Of a DNA stretch of 64,000 nt, positions 1-12,153 are shown piece by piece. Position numbers and translations under genes: made by a program. Numbering within the stretch: the first letter of the stretch is position 1; each line of letters starts with the position of its first letter. The notes beneath the pieces were generated by a model. It ran no database searches and had not been told where the DNA came from. It was given only the letters and a program-made list of their open reading frames with translations. Source of the stretch: Tragulus kanchil (Eukaryota; Chordata; Mammalia; Artiodactyla; Tragulidae); contig JAIOJX010000005.1 in the NCBI GenBank assembly GCA_022376925.1, forward strand, positions 94,089,001 through 94,153,000, given 5' to 3'.

Positions 1-522
1 GGATTCAGTTTGCTGGTATCTTGAGGATTTTTGCATCTGTGTTCATCAGTGATATTGGCCTATGATTTTCTTCTTTTGTGATATCTTTGGTTTTGGCGTT
101 AGTGGGGATGGTGGCTTCATAGAATGAGTTGGGGAATGTTCCTTCCTGTTATTTTTTGGAATAGTTTCAGAAAGATAGTGTTAACTCTTCTCTAAATGGT
201 TTATAAAAATCACTTATATAGTCCTCTAGTCCCGGACTTTTGTTTGTTGAGAGTTTTAAAATTACTGTTTCTGTTTCAGTACTGGTAACCAGTTTGTCCA
301 TATTTTCTATTTCTTCCTGGTTCAGTCTTGAGAGAGTGTATCTGTCTAATAATTGGTTCATTTCTTCTAGATTGTTCATGTTATTAGCTATAGTTGTTTG
401 TAGTAATCCCTCATCATCCTTTGTATTTCTGTGGTATGACTTTATTTCTGATTTTATTGATTTGGGCCCTATTTTTAATATTGCTTTAGTCTTTATTTCA
501 TATGTTTCTGCTCTGATTTTTA
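1..522 (-). mobile_element. L1 ORF2 fragment, antisense
   Basis: The minus strand at 379-167 reads a decayed L1 ORF2 segment from just upstream of the reverse-transcriptase core; 'LEEMNQLLDRYTLSRLNQEE' followed by a KSPG motif is typical. It is a 5'- and 3'-truncated remnant interrupted on its right by the SINE at 523-790. It is not an intact retrotransposon. Confidence 0.85.
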
Positions 523-790
523 TTCAAGTTTTATTTATTTTTGCCACTAAGTCATCATTTTTCATCCATCTTTATTATTCTTTGGCATATGTGGGCCTCC
601 CATCACAGCGGCCTCTCTCTCATCACAGAGCACTAGCTCTGGGGGCATGCGCTCCAGAGCGCTGGTTTATAATTGGACACACCGGTCTAGCCATTCCTTG
701 GCATTTGGGGTCGTCTTGGGCCAGGGATCGAACTGGTGCTCCTTGTACTGCAAGGCAGACTCTTTACCCACTAGACCACCAGGGAAGCCC
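523..790 (-). mobile_element. tRNA-Glu-headed SINE, GC-rich-body type (copy 1)
   Basis: This is an antisense SINE ending in the usual 'accaccagggaagccc' head. It is flanked by a perfect 16-bp target-site duplication (tctgctctgattttta) at 507-522 and 791-806, which fixes both ends. The body carries the 'gggcctcccat', 'catgcgctccagagc' and 'aattggacac' blocks shared by the other copies of this type. It is inserted in L1 sequence and is somewhat more diverged than the copies at 8,213 and 37,351. Confidence 0.85.
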
Positions 791-855
791 TCTGCTCTGA
801 TTTTTAAAAATTTTATTATATTTAGAAATATATACATTTATACATTCCCTTTACA

Positions 856-1190
856 GTAAAATTTTTAAAAATAAATTTATTTATATTTTGGCTATTCTGG
901 GTTTTCACTTCTGCCACAGGCTTTTCTCTGGTTGCAGGTAGTGGGGATTACCCTCTAGTTGAGGTGGGCAGGCTTCTTGTTGTGGTGATTTCTCTTGTTG
1001 TGGAACTCGGACTCTAGGGCACACAAGCTTCAGTAGTTGCGGCTCTTAGGCTCTAGTGCACAAGCTCAATAGTTGTGGCTCACAGGCTTAGTTGCTCTGC
1101 AGCATGTGGGATCTTCCCAGATCAGGGATTGAACTCGTGTCTCCTGCATTGGCAGGCAAACTCTTTAGCACTGAGCTACCAGGGAAGCCC
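856..1190 (-). mobile_element. CHR-2-like tRNA-Glu SINE, older type
   Basis: An antisense cetartiodactyl CHR-type SINE. It has an A-rich tail at the left (aataaatttattta), repeated 'agttgtggctcacaggc' style body blocks, a B-box-like 'gggattgaactcgtgtc', and the head 'accagggaagccc' at the right. A 10-bp duplication (tccctttaca) at 846-855 and 1191-1200 marks the insertion. Confidence 0.85.
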
Positions 1191-1196
1191 TCCCTT

Positions 1197-3382
1197 TACA
1201 TTTTGAAGATAAATTTGTAAAACTAAACCCATTAACATTAGAGTTACAGATCTCATACTGGTTGAGAATCATTAATCTAAGGTTCAAATAGCAGAATTCA
1301 ATAATGGCAAGATTTAGTTGTCCTTGAGGTATATGTAGGGTACAAATTAAACTAGCTAAGCCTTTTGCTGTCTAGCACTCATAAGAGTTTTAATGTCTTT
1401 TCCAATTTCTAAACAGTGAACTAGGCTATATTTTATTTGGGGTTATACATTCTTTCAGTTAACTAAAGCTGTTTGAGTACATTATATTTATTAGGCACAG
1501 CACTGAGTGCTGGTGATACAGAAGTGAGTGCCAATTGGTGCTGGGTCAAGAAGCAGTGATACCGCTCCAAATTGATATGTTAAGTTTAATGATAAGCTGT
1601 ACATGGAAATTATAGGAATTGGTATTCAGGTATGCACATTTTAAACTGAGATGTTATTCTTACTTAGGTAGAAATCTTGGAGTAAATGAGTTTTGTTAAT
1701 TAATGTATACTGGAGTTGCTCTCCAGTGTTGTGTTATTAATAGTGTCTACTGTATAATGAAGTGACTCCACTGTATATACATGCATCTCCTCTTTTTTGT
1801 ATTTACTTCCCATTGAGCTCACCACAGTCAGCTTGGATCTTTTATTTCTTAGCTTATATTAACTTTGGCTTTTGTTTCTTCTCTCTCTGGTTCCCTTGGG
1901 TGTAATGTCAACATGTTGAGATTTTTCTTGTTTTCTGAGGTTGCCTTGTATCACTATACTCTTCTCTCTTAGAACTAGTTTTGCTGGATCCCATAGGTTT
2001 TGGTTCATCATGGGTTTTTTTTTTTTTTTGGTCTTTATTTGTCTGTAGATACTTTATTTCCACTTTGATTTATTCAGTGATCCATTGGTTGTTTAGTAGC
2101 ATATTTTTTAGCCTTCCATGTGTTTGTGCTTTTTGAAGTTTTTTCCTTGTGGTTGAGTTTTACTCACACAGTGTTATGGTTGGAGAAGATGCTTGATGTG
2201 ATTTAAATTTTCTTTAATTTACTTAGGCTTGTTTTGTAAGCCTAGTATGTGATCTGTGCTAGAGACTGTTACCTTTGTGCTTGAAAAGAATGTATTGCTG
2301 ATTGAATACTTCCTACATTTTGAAGATAAATTTGTAAACTAAACCCATTAACATTAGAGTTACAAATAGGGAAAAAAAGAATTTCAATAATGGCAAGATT
2401 TAGTTGTCCTTGAGGTATATGTAGGGTACAAATTAAACTAGCTAAGCCTTTTGCTGTCTAGCACTCATAAGAGTTTTAATGTCTTTTCCAATTTCTAAAC
2501 AGTGAACTAGGCTATATTTTATTTGGGGTTATACATTCTTTCAGTTAACTAAAGCTGTTTGAGTACATTATATTTATTAGGCACAGCACTGAGTGCTGGT
2601 GATACAGAAGTGAGTGCCAATTGGTGCTGGGTCAAGAAGCAGTGATACCGCTCCAAATTGATATGTTAAGTTTAATGATAAGCTGTACATGGAAATTATA
2701 GGAATTGGTATTCAGGTATGCACATTTTAAACTGAGATGTTATTCTTACTTAGGTAGAAATCTTGGAGTAAATGAGTTTTGTTAATTAATGTATACTGGA
2801 GTTGCTCTCCAGTGTTGTGTTATTAATAGTGTCTACTGTATAATGAAGTGACTCCACTGTATATACATGCATCTCCTCTTTTTTGTATTTACTTCCCATT
2901 GAGCTCACCACAGTCAGCTTGGATCTTTTATTTCTTAGCTTATATTAACTTTGGCTTTTGTTTCTTCTCTCTCTGGTTCCCTTGGGTGTAATGTCAACAT
3001 GTTGAGATTTTTCTTGTTTTCTGAGGTTGCCTTGTATCACTATACTCTTCTCTCTTAGAACTAGTTTTGCTGGATCCCATAGGTTTTGGTTCATCATGGG
3101 TTTTTTTTTTTTTTTGGTCTTTATTTGTCTGTAGATACTTTATTTCCACTTTGATTTATTCAGTGATCCATTGGTTGTTTAGTAGCATATTTTTTAGCCT
3201 TCCATGTGTTTGTGCTTTTTGAAGTTTTTTCCTTGTGGTTGAGTTTTACTCACACAGTGTTATGGTTGGAGAAGATGCTTGATGTGATTTAAATTTTCTT
3301 TAATTTACTTAGGCTTGTTTTGTAAGCCTAGTATGTGATCTGTGCTAGAGACTGTTACCTTTGTGCTTGAAAAGAATGTATT
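1197..3382. repeat. Adjacent direct duplication D1 (offset 1,117 then 1,086)
   Basis: Copy A is about 1,197-2,296 and copy B about 2,314-3,382. The offset changes near the left end because about 30 bp are missing from B. The end of A (tgtattgctgattgaatact) is a shortened version of what follows B (tgtattctgctgcttttgaa), as expected of a poor-quality contig end. Likely an assembly artefact. Confidence 0.9.
1201..1735. other. Unassigned stretch
   Basis: I see no gene, SINE or recognisable L1 coding sequence here. The same sequence recurs at about 2,318-2,830 as part of the adjacent duplication. The end of it (about 1,735-1,830) resembles L1 3' untranslated sequence in antisense. Confidence 0.4.
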
Positions 3383-3453
3383 CTGCTGCTTTTGAATTGA
3401 ATACTCTTTCCATATATACATCAATAAATCCATTTGGTTTAACGTGTTATTTA

Positions 3454-3686
3454 TTTATTTTTTGGTCACTTCTATTGGTCTTTCATTTATTTATCTCTGT
3501 TCTTTGGCCTGTGTGGGTCTCCCATCACAGTGGCCTCTAGCGCTCCAGAGCTCTGGCTCGGTAGTTGGACACATCAGTCCAGCTGCTCTGTGGCACGTGG
3601 GATCTTCTCAGGCCAAGGATCGAACCGGCGCCCCTTGCACTGTAAGGTGGTGTCCTTACCCACTGGACCACCAGGGAAGCCCTAAT
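3454..3686 (-). mobile_element. tRNA-Glu-headed SINE, GC-rich-body type (copy 2)
   Basis: Antisense copy with a 10-bp target-site duplication (gtgttattta) at 3,444-3,453 and 3,687-3,696. Part of the body, the 'gagcactggctctgggcgca' block, is missing. The B-box region 'gatcgaaccgg' and the head 'ccaccagggaagccc' are intact. Confidence 0.85.
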
Positions 3687-4326
3687 GTGTTATTTAAGGT
3701 CTGTGTTTCCTGACTGATTTTCTGTGTGGATCTGTTCATTGATGTAAGTGGGGTGTTAAAGATACCTGCTGGTATTCTGTTTCTGTCAGCTGCTTCTTGT
3801 ATGTGTGTTAGTATTTGCCTTATATATTGAGGTGCTGCTGTATTGAATGCCTCTGTTTATAATTGTTATGTCTTGTTGGATTGATCCTTTCATTATTGTG
3901 TAGCAGTATTTTTCCTCTTGTAACAGTCTTGAAGTCTATTCTCTCTGATAAAAGTATTGCTGTTTGGCTTACTTTTGATTTGTGTTGCATGGAATACCTT
4001 TCCCATCCCCTCACTATCCATCAGTATGTGTCTCTAGGTCTGAAGTGAGTCTTGTATAGGCAGCATATTTACAGGTCTCGTTTTTGTGTCCATTCAGCCA
4101 CTGAATTTTTTGTCCATTTAGGTTTAAAGTAATTGTGAATACATATGCACTTATTGCAATTAGGCACAGCACTAATTACTTTGGATTTTTTTCCTATGTC
4201 TTTTTACCTGTTCTCTTCTTTTGTTATTTGATACTTACTTTAATGTTCAGATTCTGTTTTCTTTCTTGTGTGTATGTATATTACAGATTTTTGATTTGTG
4301 GTTACCATTTGGTGTTTGTAGCGCAG

Positions 4327-4342
4327 TCTGTGTGTGTGTGTG
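4327..4342. repeat. (TG)n microsatellite
   Basis: A short run of TG dinucleotides (about seven units) inside antisense L1 sequence. Confidence 0.8.
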
Positions 4343-4448
4343 ATTTTTAAGTTGCTGATCTCTTTAATTTCAAACGCATTGTTAAAACCTGCATTTGTAT
4401 GCTTCTCCACTCATGATTATAGGCTTTCATATCATATTTTATATCTTA

Positions 4449-4652
4449 CTATTCTGGTGACTCAGATGGTAAAGAATATGCCTACAGTGCAGGAGACCCA
4501 GGTTTGATTCCTAGGTCAGGAAGATCCCCTGGAGAAGGGAATGGCGACCCACTCCGGTATTCTTGCATGGACAGTTCCATGGACAGAGGAGACTGGTGGG
4601 TTCCATTGGGGTCACAAAGAGTTGGACAGGACTGAGCTAACAGACTTTCTAA
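4449..4652 (+). mobile_element. Bov-tA SINE
   Basis: Sense-orientation ruminant Bov-tA. The tRNA-like head contains 'gtgactcagatggtaaagaa' and 'ggtttgattccta', followed by the BovA part with 'aagatcccctggagaaggg' and 'agttggacaggactgagc'. It interrupts the antisense L1. Confidence 0.85.
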
Positions 4653-4700
4653 CAGTTAACTGCTTATTGTGGATACAGATGATTTTATTACTTTTGTCTT

Positions 4701-6949
4701 CTAACTTCCCTGTTAGGTTTATGTGTGGATAATTTCATACCATTACTGTTTGCCTTTACCAGTGAGCCTTTTTATTTCATGATTTTCTTTTTTCTAGTTA
4801 TGGCCAGTGGGGAGCTTGCCTAAAGAAGTTCCTTTTAATATTTGTTGTAAAGCTGGATTGGTGGTGCTGAATTCTTCTGATTTTGCATATCTGTACAGCT
4901 TTTGATTTCTCCATCAAATATGAATGAGAGCTTCGCTAAGTAGAGCACTCTTGGTTGTAGGATTTTTCACTTTCATCATTTAAAAATACTATGCCACCCC
5001 CTTAATTTCTGATGAAAGATAAGCTGGTAGCCTTATGGCGGTTGCCTAGTAATTTGTTGGTTTTTCCTTGCTGCTTTTAATATTCTCTTTAATTTTCATC
5101 ATTTTAATTATGGTGTAACTTTGGTGTGTTCTCTGGATTTATCCTTTCTGGAACTCTGTGCTTGCTGGATTTAGATGATTGTTTCTGTTCCCAGGTTAGG
5201 GAAATTTTCAGCTATTGTTGCTTCAGACATTTTCTTGGGCCTTTTCTCTCTCTCTCCTCCTGGGGCCCCTATGTTGCAAATAATACAGCACTTGATACTG
5301 TCCCAGAAGTCTCTTAAACTGACCTAACTTCTTTTCATTCTTTTTCCTTTTTTCTCTTTGGTAGCAGTGATTTCTGCTATTGTCTTCCAGTTCACTAATC
5401 TGTTCTTCTGTATCATTTAGTACTATTTATTCCTTCTAGTATATTTTTCATTTCATTTATTATTCATCACTGATAGTTCTTTATATTTTCTGACTCTTTT
5501 TAAAAATCAGTTTATTGATGGGCTATGCTGAGTCTCTGTTGGTCTGCACAGACTTTCTCTAGTTGCAGTGAGCGGGGGTTACTCTAGTTGTGGTGTGCAG
5601 GCTTCTCATTGCAGTGGCTTCTCTCTTGTTGGGGAGCATGAGGGTCTAGGGTACATGGGCTTCAGTAGTTCGTGCTTCACAGGCTGGGTTCAATAGTTTT
5701 GGCCAGCTCAGTTGCCCCATGGCTCATGGAATCTTAGTTCTTGGACTAGAGATCAAACCCATGTCCCCTACATTAGCTTGTAGATTCTTAACCACAGGAC
5801 CACCAGGGAAATCCCTGTATTTTCTAACTTCCCTGTTAGGTTTATGTGGATAATTTCATACCATTACTGTTTGCCTTTACCAGTGAGCCTTTTTATTTCA
5901 TGATTTTCTTTTTTCTAGTTATGGCCAGTGGGGAGCTTGCCTAAAGAAGTTCCTTTTAATATTTGTTGTAAAGCTGGATTGGTGGTGCTGAATTCTTCTG
6001 ATTTTGCATATCTGTACAGCTTTTGATTTCTCCATCAAATATGAATGAGAGCTTCGCTAAGTAGAGCACTCTTGGTTGTAGGATTTTTCACTTTCATCAT
6101 TTAAAAATACTATGCCACCCCCTTAATTTCTGATGAAAGATAAGCTGGTAGCCTTATGGCGGTTGCCTAGTAATTTGTTGGTTTTTCCTTGCTGCTTTTA
6201 ATATTCTCTTTAATTTTCATCATTTTAATTATGGTGTAACTTTGGTGTGTTCTCTGGATTTATCCTTTCTGGAACTCTGTGCTTGCTGGATTTAGATGAT
6301 TGTTTCTGTTCCCAGGTTAGGGAAATTTTCAGCTATTGTTGCTTCAGACATTTTCTTGGGCCTTTTCTCTCTCTCTCCTCCTGGGGCCCCTATGTTGCAA
6401 ATAATACAGCACTTGATACTGTCCCAGAAGTCTCTTAAACTGACCTAACTTCTTTTCATTCTTTTTCCTTTTTTCTCTTTGGTAGCAGTGATTTCTGCTA
6501 TTGTCTTCCAGTTCACTAATCTGTTCTTCTGTATCATTTAGTACTATTTATTCCTTCTAGTATATTTTTCATTTCATTTATTATTCATCACTGATAGTTC
6601 TTTATATTTTCTGACTCTTTTTAAAAATCAGTTTATTGATGGGCTATGCTGAGTCTCTGTTGGTCTGCACAGACTTTCTCTAGTTGCAGTGAGCGGGGGT
6701 TACTCTAGTTGTGGTGTGCAGGCTTCTCATTGCAGTGGCTTCTCTCTTGTTGGGGAGCATGAGGGTCTAGGGTACATGGGCTTCAGTAGTTCGTGCTTCA
6801 CAGGCTGGGTTCAATAGTTTTGGCCAGCTCAGTTGCCCCATGGCTCATGGAATCTTAGTTCTTGGACTAGAGATCAAACCCATGTCCCCTACATTAGCTT
6901 GTAGATTCTTAACCACAGGACCACCAGGGAAATCCCTGTATTTTCTAAC
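4701..6949. repeat. Adjacent direct duplication D2 (offset 1,121-1,123)
   Basis: Copy A is about 4,701-5,828 and copy B about 5,824-6,949. They meet at a short shared 'tctaact'. The two copies are almost identical, with a 2-bp difference near the left end (atgtgtgg versus atgtgg). Both include the CHR SINE and L1 ORF1 remnants. Likely artefact. Confidence 0.9.
5497..5815 (-). mobile_element. CHR-2-like SINE, older type
   Basis: Antisense copy ending in 'accaccagggaaatccc', with the usual 'tctagttgcagtgagcg' and 'ggcttctcattgcagtgg' body blocks. A second copy at about 6,618-6,936 belongs to duplication D2 and is probably not a separate insertion. Confidence 0.8.
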
Positions 6950-7860
6950 TCTTTATTGAAACTTTTAACTTCTTGCTCTGTGTATCCATTCTCTCCCTGG
7001 GTTCTTTGATCATCTTTATGATCATTACTGTGAGCTCTTTCTCAGATAGATTGCCTGTCTCCACCTCACTTAATTGTTCTTCTGGAATTTTGTTCCTTTG
7101 TCTGAAACATTCCTCTTCCTTTTGTCTAAGTTATTATTTTTATGGGTATGATAGGTTAGTTATATTTCTCAGCCTTGAAGAAGTGGCCTTATGTAGGAGA
7201 TGTCCTATATGTTCCAGAAGTGCATTCCTGTCTTGTCACTGAAGCTATATGTTCTAGGGGTTCCCCCTAAGAGGGCTATGTGGGTCCTTCTGTTGTGATG
7301 GGCTAATTGTGTGAGTGGTCTGGTAGGTTTGGTTATTCCCTAGTCTAAGTGGTTGCCAAGTGCTGCTTTGTGTGGATGCTGCTGACTGCTGTTTAGTGGG
7401 GCGTGATCATAAGGCAGCTGACTGCAGAACTCTTGAGTGGTCTCAAGGATAGTGGTGGCTCCATGATGAGCAAGGTTAGTGTCCCAAAGACTCTGGAGGC
7501 CATTGCTCACCTCCTGGCAGATGAAGCCAGATTCTTGGCTTAGTGGCAGATTGTTGGCAGGACGAGCTGGTTCTTGGAGTTGTGCTGCAGGGCCCAGGGA
7601 TCCCAGAGCTCATTTCAGATCATTGGTTGTGGGTAAGGGGTAGTTCCTGACACAGTTGGGTATGGGGGCCAGGGTGTACTGAATGTTGCATTGGCCTCCT
7701 AGTGGGCAGAGCCAGGATCTAGCTGAGCCCAGTTTAGGATCTAGCTTGTTGTTGGCAGGCTCAGTCCATAGGCTGTAGGATCATATTTTTCTCTTCTGAC
7801 ATTTGCCCTCTGGTAGGTGAGGCTGGTCTAGAGGCCAGTGCAAGCTTTCTAGTGGGAAGG

Positions 7861-10091
7861 GCAGGTGCCTACCCACTGGTGAGTAGAGCTGGGTCTTGGC
7901 CCTCTGGTGGGCAGAGCCATGTCTTGGGGTGTGTTTAGAGGTGGCTGTAGGTTTTGTAAAACTTTAGGTAGCCTGTTTTCTGATGGGTGGATTGTCCCCA
8001 CCCAGTTTAGCCTAAGACGTCCCAATCTGGTACCTACAAACTGATGGGTGTGAGTGGCTCTTGGCTCTAATGAGCCAAGATGGCAGCCACCAGCATTAGT
8101 GTTCACATGTTTGAATATTCCCCAATATGTGTGCCACTAGTGTGTATGTTCCCAGGGTGAGCTGCAGTCGCCTCCTGCTATTCCTGGAGACACTCCAAAA
8201 CAAGCAGATAGGGCTTTCCTGGTGGTCCAGTGGGTAAGGACACCGCCTTGCAGTGCAAGAGGCACCGATTCGATCCCTGGCCTGGGAGGATCCCACGTGC
8301 CGCGGAGCGGCTGGACTGATGTGTCCAGTTACCGAGCCAGAGCTCTGGAGCGCATGCGCCCAGAGCCAGTGCTCTGTGACAACAGAGGCCACTGCGATGG
8401 GAGGCCCACACGGGCCAAAGAACAAAGACGGATGAAAATAGAGAAATGAAAGACCAATAGAAGTGGCCCACCCGCCCCCCTCCCTCCTCCCTCCCCAGCC
8501 TGGCACCCCCCCCCCAAAAAAAACCCCAAGCAGATAGGTCTGGCTCATGCTCCTATCAAATTACACTTTTGCCTTTGGTCCCAGTGTGCATGGGAGCTTC
8601 TGTGTGCCCTTTGAGAGTGAAGTCTCTATTTCCCCTAGTCCTGCAGTTGATCCCTGCTGGTCTTCAAAATCAGATGCTCTTGCTCCTCTTCCAAGTTCTG
8701 GATCCCTTGGCTGGGGAGCCTGACAGGGAGCTCAGAGCTCTCATTCTTATGAGAGAATCTCAGTAATACAATTACTCTCCAGTTGTGGTTCAGCCTCCCA
8801 GTGGGTATGGAATTTGATTACATCACGCGTTCTCCCCTCCTACTCATGGTTCATTCTTTGTTTTTAGTTGTAGAAGATCTTTTCTGATAGGTTCCAGTCC
8901 TTTTCACCACTGGTTCTTCTCCAGATAGTTATGATTTTGGTATGAAGGTGGGCTCAGGGTCTGTTTATTGCATTTTTTATGTCTGTAGCAGGTGCCTACC
9001 CACTGGTGAGTAGAGCTGGGTCTTGGCCCTCTGGTGGGCAGAGCCATGTCTTGGGGTGTGTTTAGAGGTGGCTGTAGGTTTTGTAAAACTTTAGGTAGCC
9101 TGTTTTCTGATGGGTGGATTGTCCCCACCCAGTTTAGCCTAAGACGTCCCAATCTGGTACCTACAAACTGATGGGTGTGAGTGGCTCTTGGCTCTAATGA
9201 GCCAAGATGGCAGCCACCAGCATTAGTGTTCACATGTTTGAATATTCCCCAATATGTGTGCCACTAGTGTGTATGTTCCCAGGGTGAGCTGCAGTCGCCT
9301 CCTGCTATTCCTGGAGACACTCCAAAACAAGCAGATAGGGCTTTCCTGGTGGTCCAGTGGGTAAGGACACCGCCTTGCAGTGCAAGAGGCACCGATTCGA
9401 TCCCTGGCCTGGGAGGATCCCACGTGCCGCGGAGCGGCTGGACTGATGTGTCCAGTTACCGAGCCAGAGCTCTGGAGCGCATGCGCCCAGAGCCAGTGCT
9501 CTGTGACAACAGAGGCCACTGCGATGGGAGGCCCACACGGGCCAAAGAACAAAGACGGATGAAAATAGAGAAATGAAAGACCAATAGAAGTGGCCCACCC
9601 GCCCCCCTCCCTCCTCCCTCCCCAGCCTGGCACCCCCCCCCCAAAAAAAACCCCAAGCAGATAGGTCTGGCTCATGCTCCTATCAAATTACACTTTTGCC
9701 TTTGGTCCCAGTGTGCATGGGAGCTTCTGTGTGCCCTTTGAGAGTGAAGTCTCTATTTCCCCTAGTCCTGCAGTTGATCCCTGCTGGTCTTCAAAATCAG
9801 ATGCTCTTGCTCCTCTTCCAAGTTCTGGATCCCTTGGCTGGGGAGCCTGACAGGGAGCTCAGAGCTCTCATTCTTATGAGAGAATCTCAGTAATACAATT
9901 ACTCTCCAGTTGTGGTTCAGCCTCCCAGTGGGTATGGAATTTGATTACATCACGCGTTCTCCCCTCCTACTCATGGTTCATTCTTTGTTTTTAGTTGTAG
10001 AAGATCTTTTCTGATAGGTTCCAGTCCTTTTCACCACTGGTTCTTCTCCAGATAGTTATGATTTTGGTATGAAGGTGGGCTCAGGGTCTGT
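7861..10091. repeat. Adjacent direct duplication D3 (offset 1,127)
   Basis: Copy A is about 7,861-8,963 and copy B about 8,988-10,091, separated by about 24 bp of unmatched filler (tttattgcattttttatgtc...). The copies appear identical, including the whole SINE at 8,213 and its target-site duplication, so two independent insertions are excluded. Likely artefact. Confidence 0.9.
8213..8527 (+). mobile_element. tRNA-Glu-headed SINE, GC-rich-body type (copy 3)
   Basis: Well-preserved sense copy. An 11-bp duplication (aagcagatagg) lies at 8,202-8,212 and 8,528-8,538. The head 'tggtggtccagtggg' gives an A-box and 'ggcaccgattcgatccctgg' contains a B-box. The body keeps CpGs such as 'cgtgccgcggagcgg' and 'gcgcatgcgcc'. 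The tail is C-rich then A-rich. The identical sequence at 9,340-9,654 is the D3 duplicate. Confidence 0.9.
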
Positions 10092-10117
10092 CTACTCTGC
10101 CATCTTGGCCACTCGTG

Positions 10118-10325
10118 TCAGGCATGCTCAGCTGCTCAATCATGTCTGATTCTTTGTGGCCTCGGGGACTGTAGCCTGCTGGGTTCCTCTTTGGGCTTTT
10201 CCAGGCAAGAATAGTGGAGTGGGTTGCCAGTTCCTCCTCCAGGGGATCTTCCTGACCCAGGGTTCAAACCCACATCTCGTGCACTGGCAGGCAGAGTCTT
10301 TACCACTGTGCCACCAAGGAAGCCC
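10118..10325 (-). mobile_element. Bov-tA SINE
   Basis: Antisense copy recognisable by 'caatcatgtctgattctttg', 'ggcaagaatagtggagtggg' and 'caggggatcttcctgaccca'. It sits between the 5' end of the first L1 and the next L1 block. Confidence 0.85.
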
Positions 10326-10676
10326 TCTCTCAGGTGCATATATGTAAATGAGAGTAATATCATCTTTTTATAATGATCTTTTAATCATTGTGTAGTATCC
10401 TTTTTTCTGGCCTCTGTTTTAAAGTCTTTTTTGTCTGATGCTAATATTTTTGCCCCTACTTTCTTATTGTTTCCATTTTCATGTGATGCCTTTTTTCCAT
10501 CCCTTAACTTTCAATCTATGCATGTCTTTTGCCCTAAAGTAGGTCTCCTGTCAGTATATTATAGGTTTTTCTTATCCATTCTGCCCTTCCGTGTCTTTTG
10601 ATATGAACATTTTAGTCAGTTAACGTTTAAAGTAATTGTTGATAAGTATGTTTTTATTGCCATATTAAACCTCATT

Positions 10677-11017
10677 GGGCTTCCCTAGTGGTCCAAGTGG
10701 GTAAGCACACCGCCTTGCAGTGCAAGGGGCGCTGGTTCGATCCCTGACCTGGGAAGATCCCAGGTGCCGCCGAGCGGCTGGACCCATGTGTCCAATTACC
10801 GAGCCGGAGCTCGGGAGCGCATGCGCCCAGAGCCAGTGCTCTGCGACAACAGAGGCCACTGCAATGGGAGGCCCACACGGGCCAAAGAACAAAGATGGAT
10901 GAAAATGGACAAATGAAAGACCAATAGAAGTGGCCCGCCTGCTCCCCTCCCTCCCCACCCCACCCACACCAAAATAAATAAATAAATAAATCTTTAAAAA
11001 AAAAAAAAAAACAAGCC
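10677..11017 (+). mobile_element. tRNA-Glu-headed SINE, GC-rich-body type (copy 4)
   Basis: Sense, near full length, with an (aata)n stretch then a poly-A tail at 10,973-11,011. An 8-bp target-site duplication (acctcatt) lies at about 10,669-10,676 and 11,018-11,025. A- and B-box blocks are intact, and CpG sites such as 'gtgccgccgagcgg' are kept. Confidence 0.88.
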
Positions 11018-11109
11018 ACCTCATTTTCCTGTTGATTCTGTGTTTCTTCTTTTTGTATTTCCGTTTGTGATTTGATATTTTTATTATGCTTGAGTTCTTT
11101 CCTTACTGG

Positions 11110-11136
11110 TTTTTTTTTTTTTTTTTTTTTTTTTTT
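11110..11136. repeat. Poly-T tract of 27
   Basis: An uninterrupted run of 27 T within the antisense L1. It could be the tail of a lost small insertion, but no head is seen beside it. Confidence 0.8.
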
Positions 11137-12153
11137 GAGTCTGCTGTGTGTTTTTGATTTGTGGTTACCCTGATTTTCAAGTATGTTATTCTATGACCAT
11201 CTATTTCCTATAGATGGACAGTCTTGTATGCTCAAACACATTCTAAACCATCTCCATTTTTCTTACTCTCCTCTCCAACATTTTGTAATTCTGATGCCCT
11301 GTTTTACATCTTATTATTTATCCTTTTTCTGATTATTATAGTGATAATTGATTTCACAGAATTTTTTCTTATATTTTAATTTACGTATTGGTTTATCTAA
11401 GTGTTCTTGAATCCTATATATTTGCCTTTCCTATTGTGATTTTTCCCTTTCCTATAGATAGATTCTTGATTCTTTTATACTTAGGAAAAAACCTTTTAAA
11501 TGTCCTTTTAAGGTAGGTTTAGTGTTGCTGTATTCTTGTAGTTTTACTTGTCTGAAAAGTTCTTTCTCTGCTTGTATTCTAAGTAATCTTGCTGGGTAGA
11601 GTATCCTAGGTTGTAGGTTTTATCCTTTCAGGACTTTGAAAATATCCTGCCACTCATTTCCGACCTGCAAAGTTTCTGTAGCGAAATCAGCCGATAGCTT
11701 TATAGAGGTCCCCTTGTAATTGCCTGTAATACGCCTTGATGTGGGTCTGTTTGGGACCCTCTTTGCTTCCTGTACCTGAGTATCTGTTTTCTTCTTTAGG
11801 TTTGGGAGGTTTTCAGCCATAATTTCTTCAAATACATTTTCATCCCCTGTTTCTCTTTCTTCTCCTTCTGAAATTCCTATTATGCATAGGTTAGCATGTT
11901 TTATATTGTCCCTTAGATCTCATGTGTTGCTTTCATTTTTTTCATTTGTCTTTTTTGGCTGTTCCAATTGGGTGATTTCTGTCAGTCTGTCTTTCAAATC
12001 ACTTATTCTTCTGCATTATTTAGTTTGCTATTTATTGCCTTAGGCTGGGTTTTTATCTTGGCAGTTAAGTTGTCTAATTTTGATTGACTATGGTTTCTAG
12101 TTCCTTGTTACAGTGATCTGTACTTCTATCAATAATCATTCTTGGTTACTGTG

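Larger units (their letters stand above)
1840..10110 (-). mobile_element. Decayed L1, antisense, interrupted by SINEs and assembly duplications
   Basis: Read on the minus strand, this runs from a 5' untranslated region (about 10,110 down to 6,950) through ORF1 (about 5,100-5,350 and its copy) into the ORF2 endonuclease region (about 1,840-2,300 and 2,930-4,440). The order matches antisense L1 throughout. The 5' end lies near 'ctgccatcttggcc' at about 10,090. No long frame survives. SINEs sit at 3,454, 4,449, 5,497 and 8,213, and three duplications (D1-D3) inflate its length. Confidence 0.75.

Noticed and set aside
8096..8548. Open frames on both strands of up to 150 codons
   Set aside because: They are translations of a SINE and L1 5' untranslated sequence; similar frames recur at each GC-rich SINE (9,223, 10,665, 37,304, 53,139, 54,073, 55,059, 55,616).
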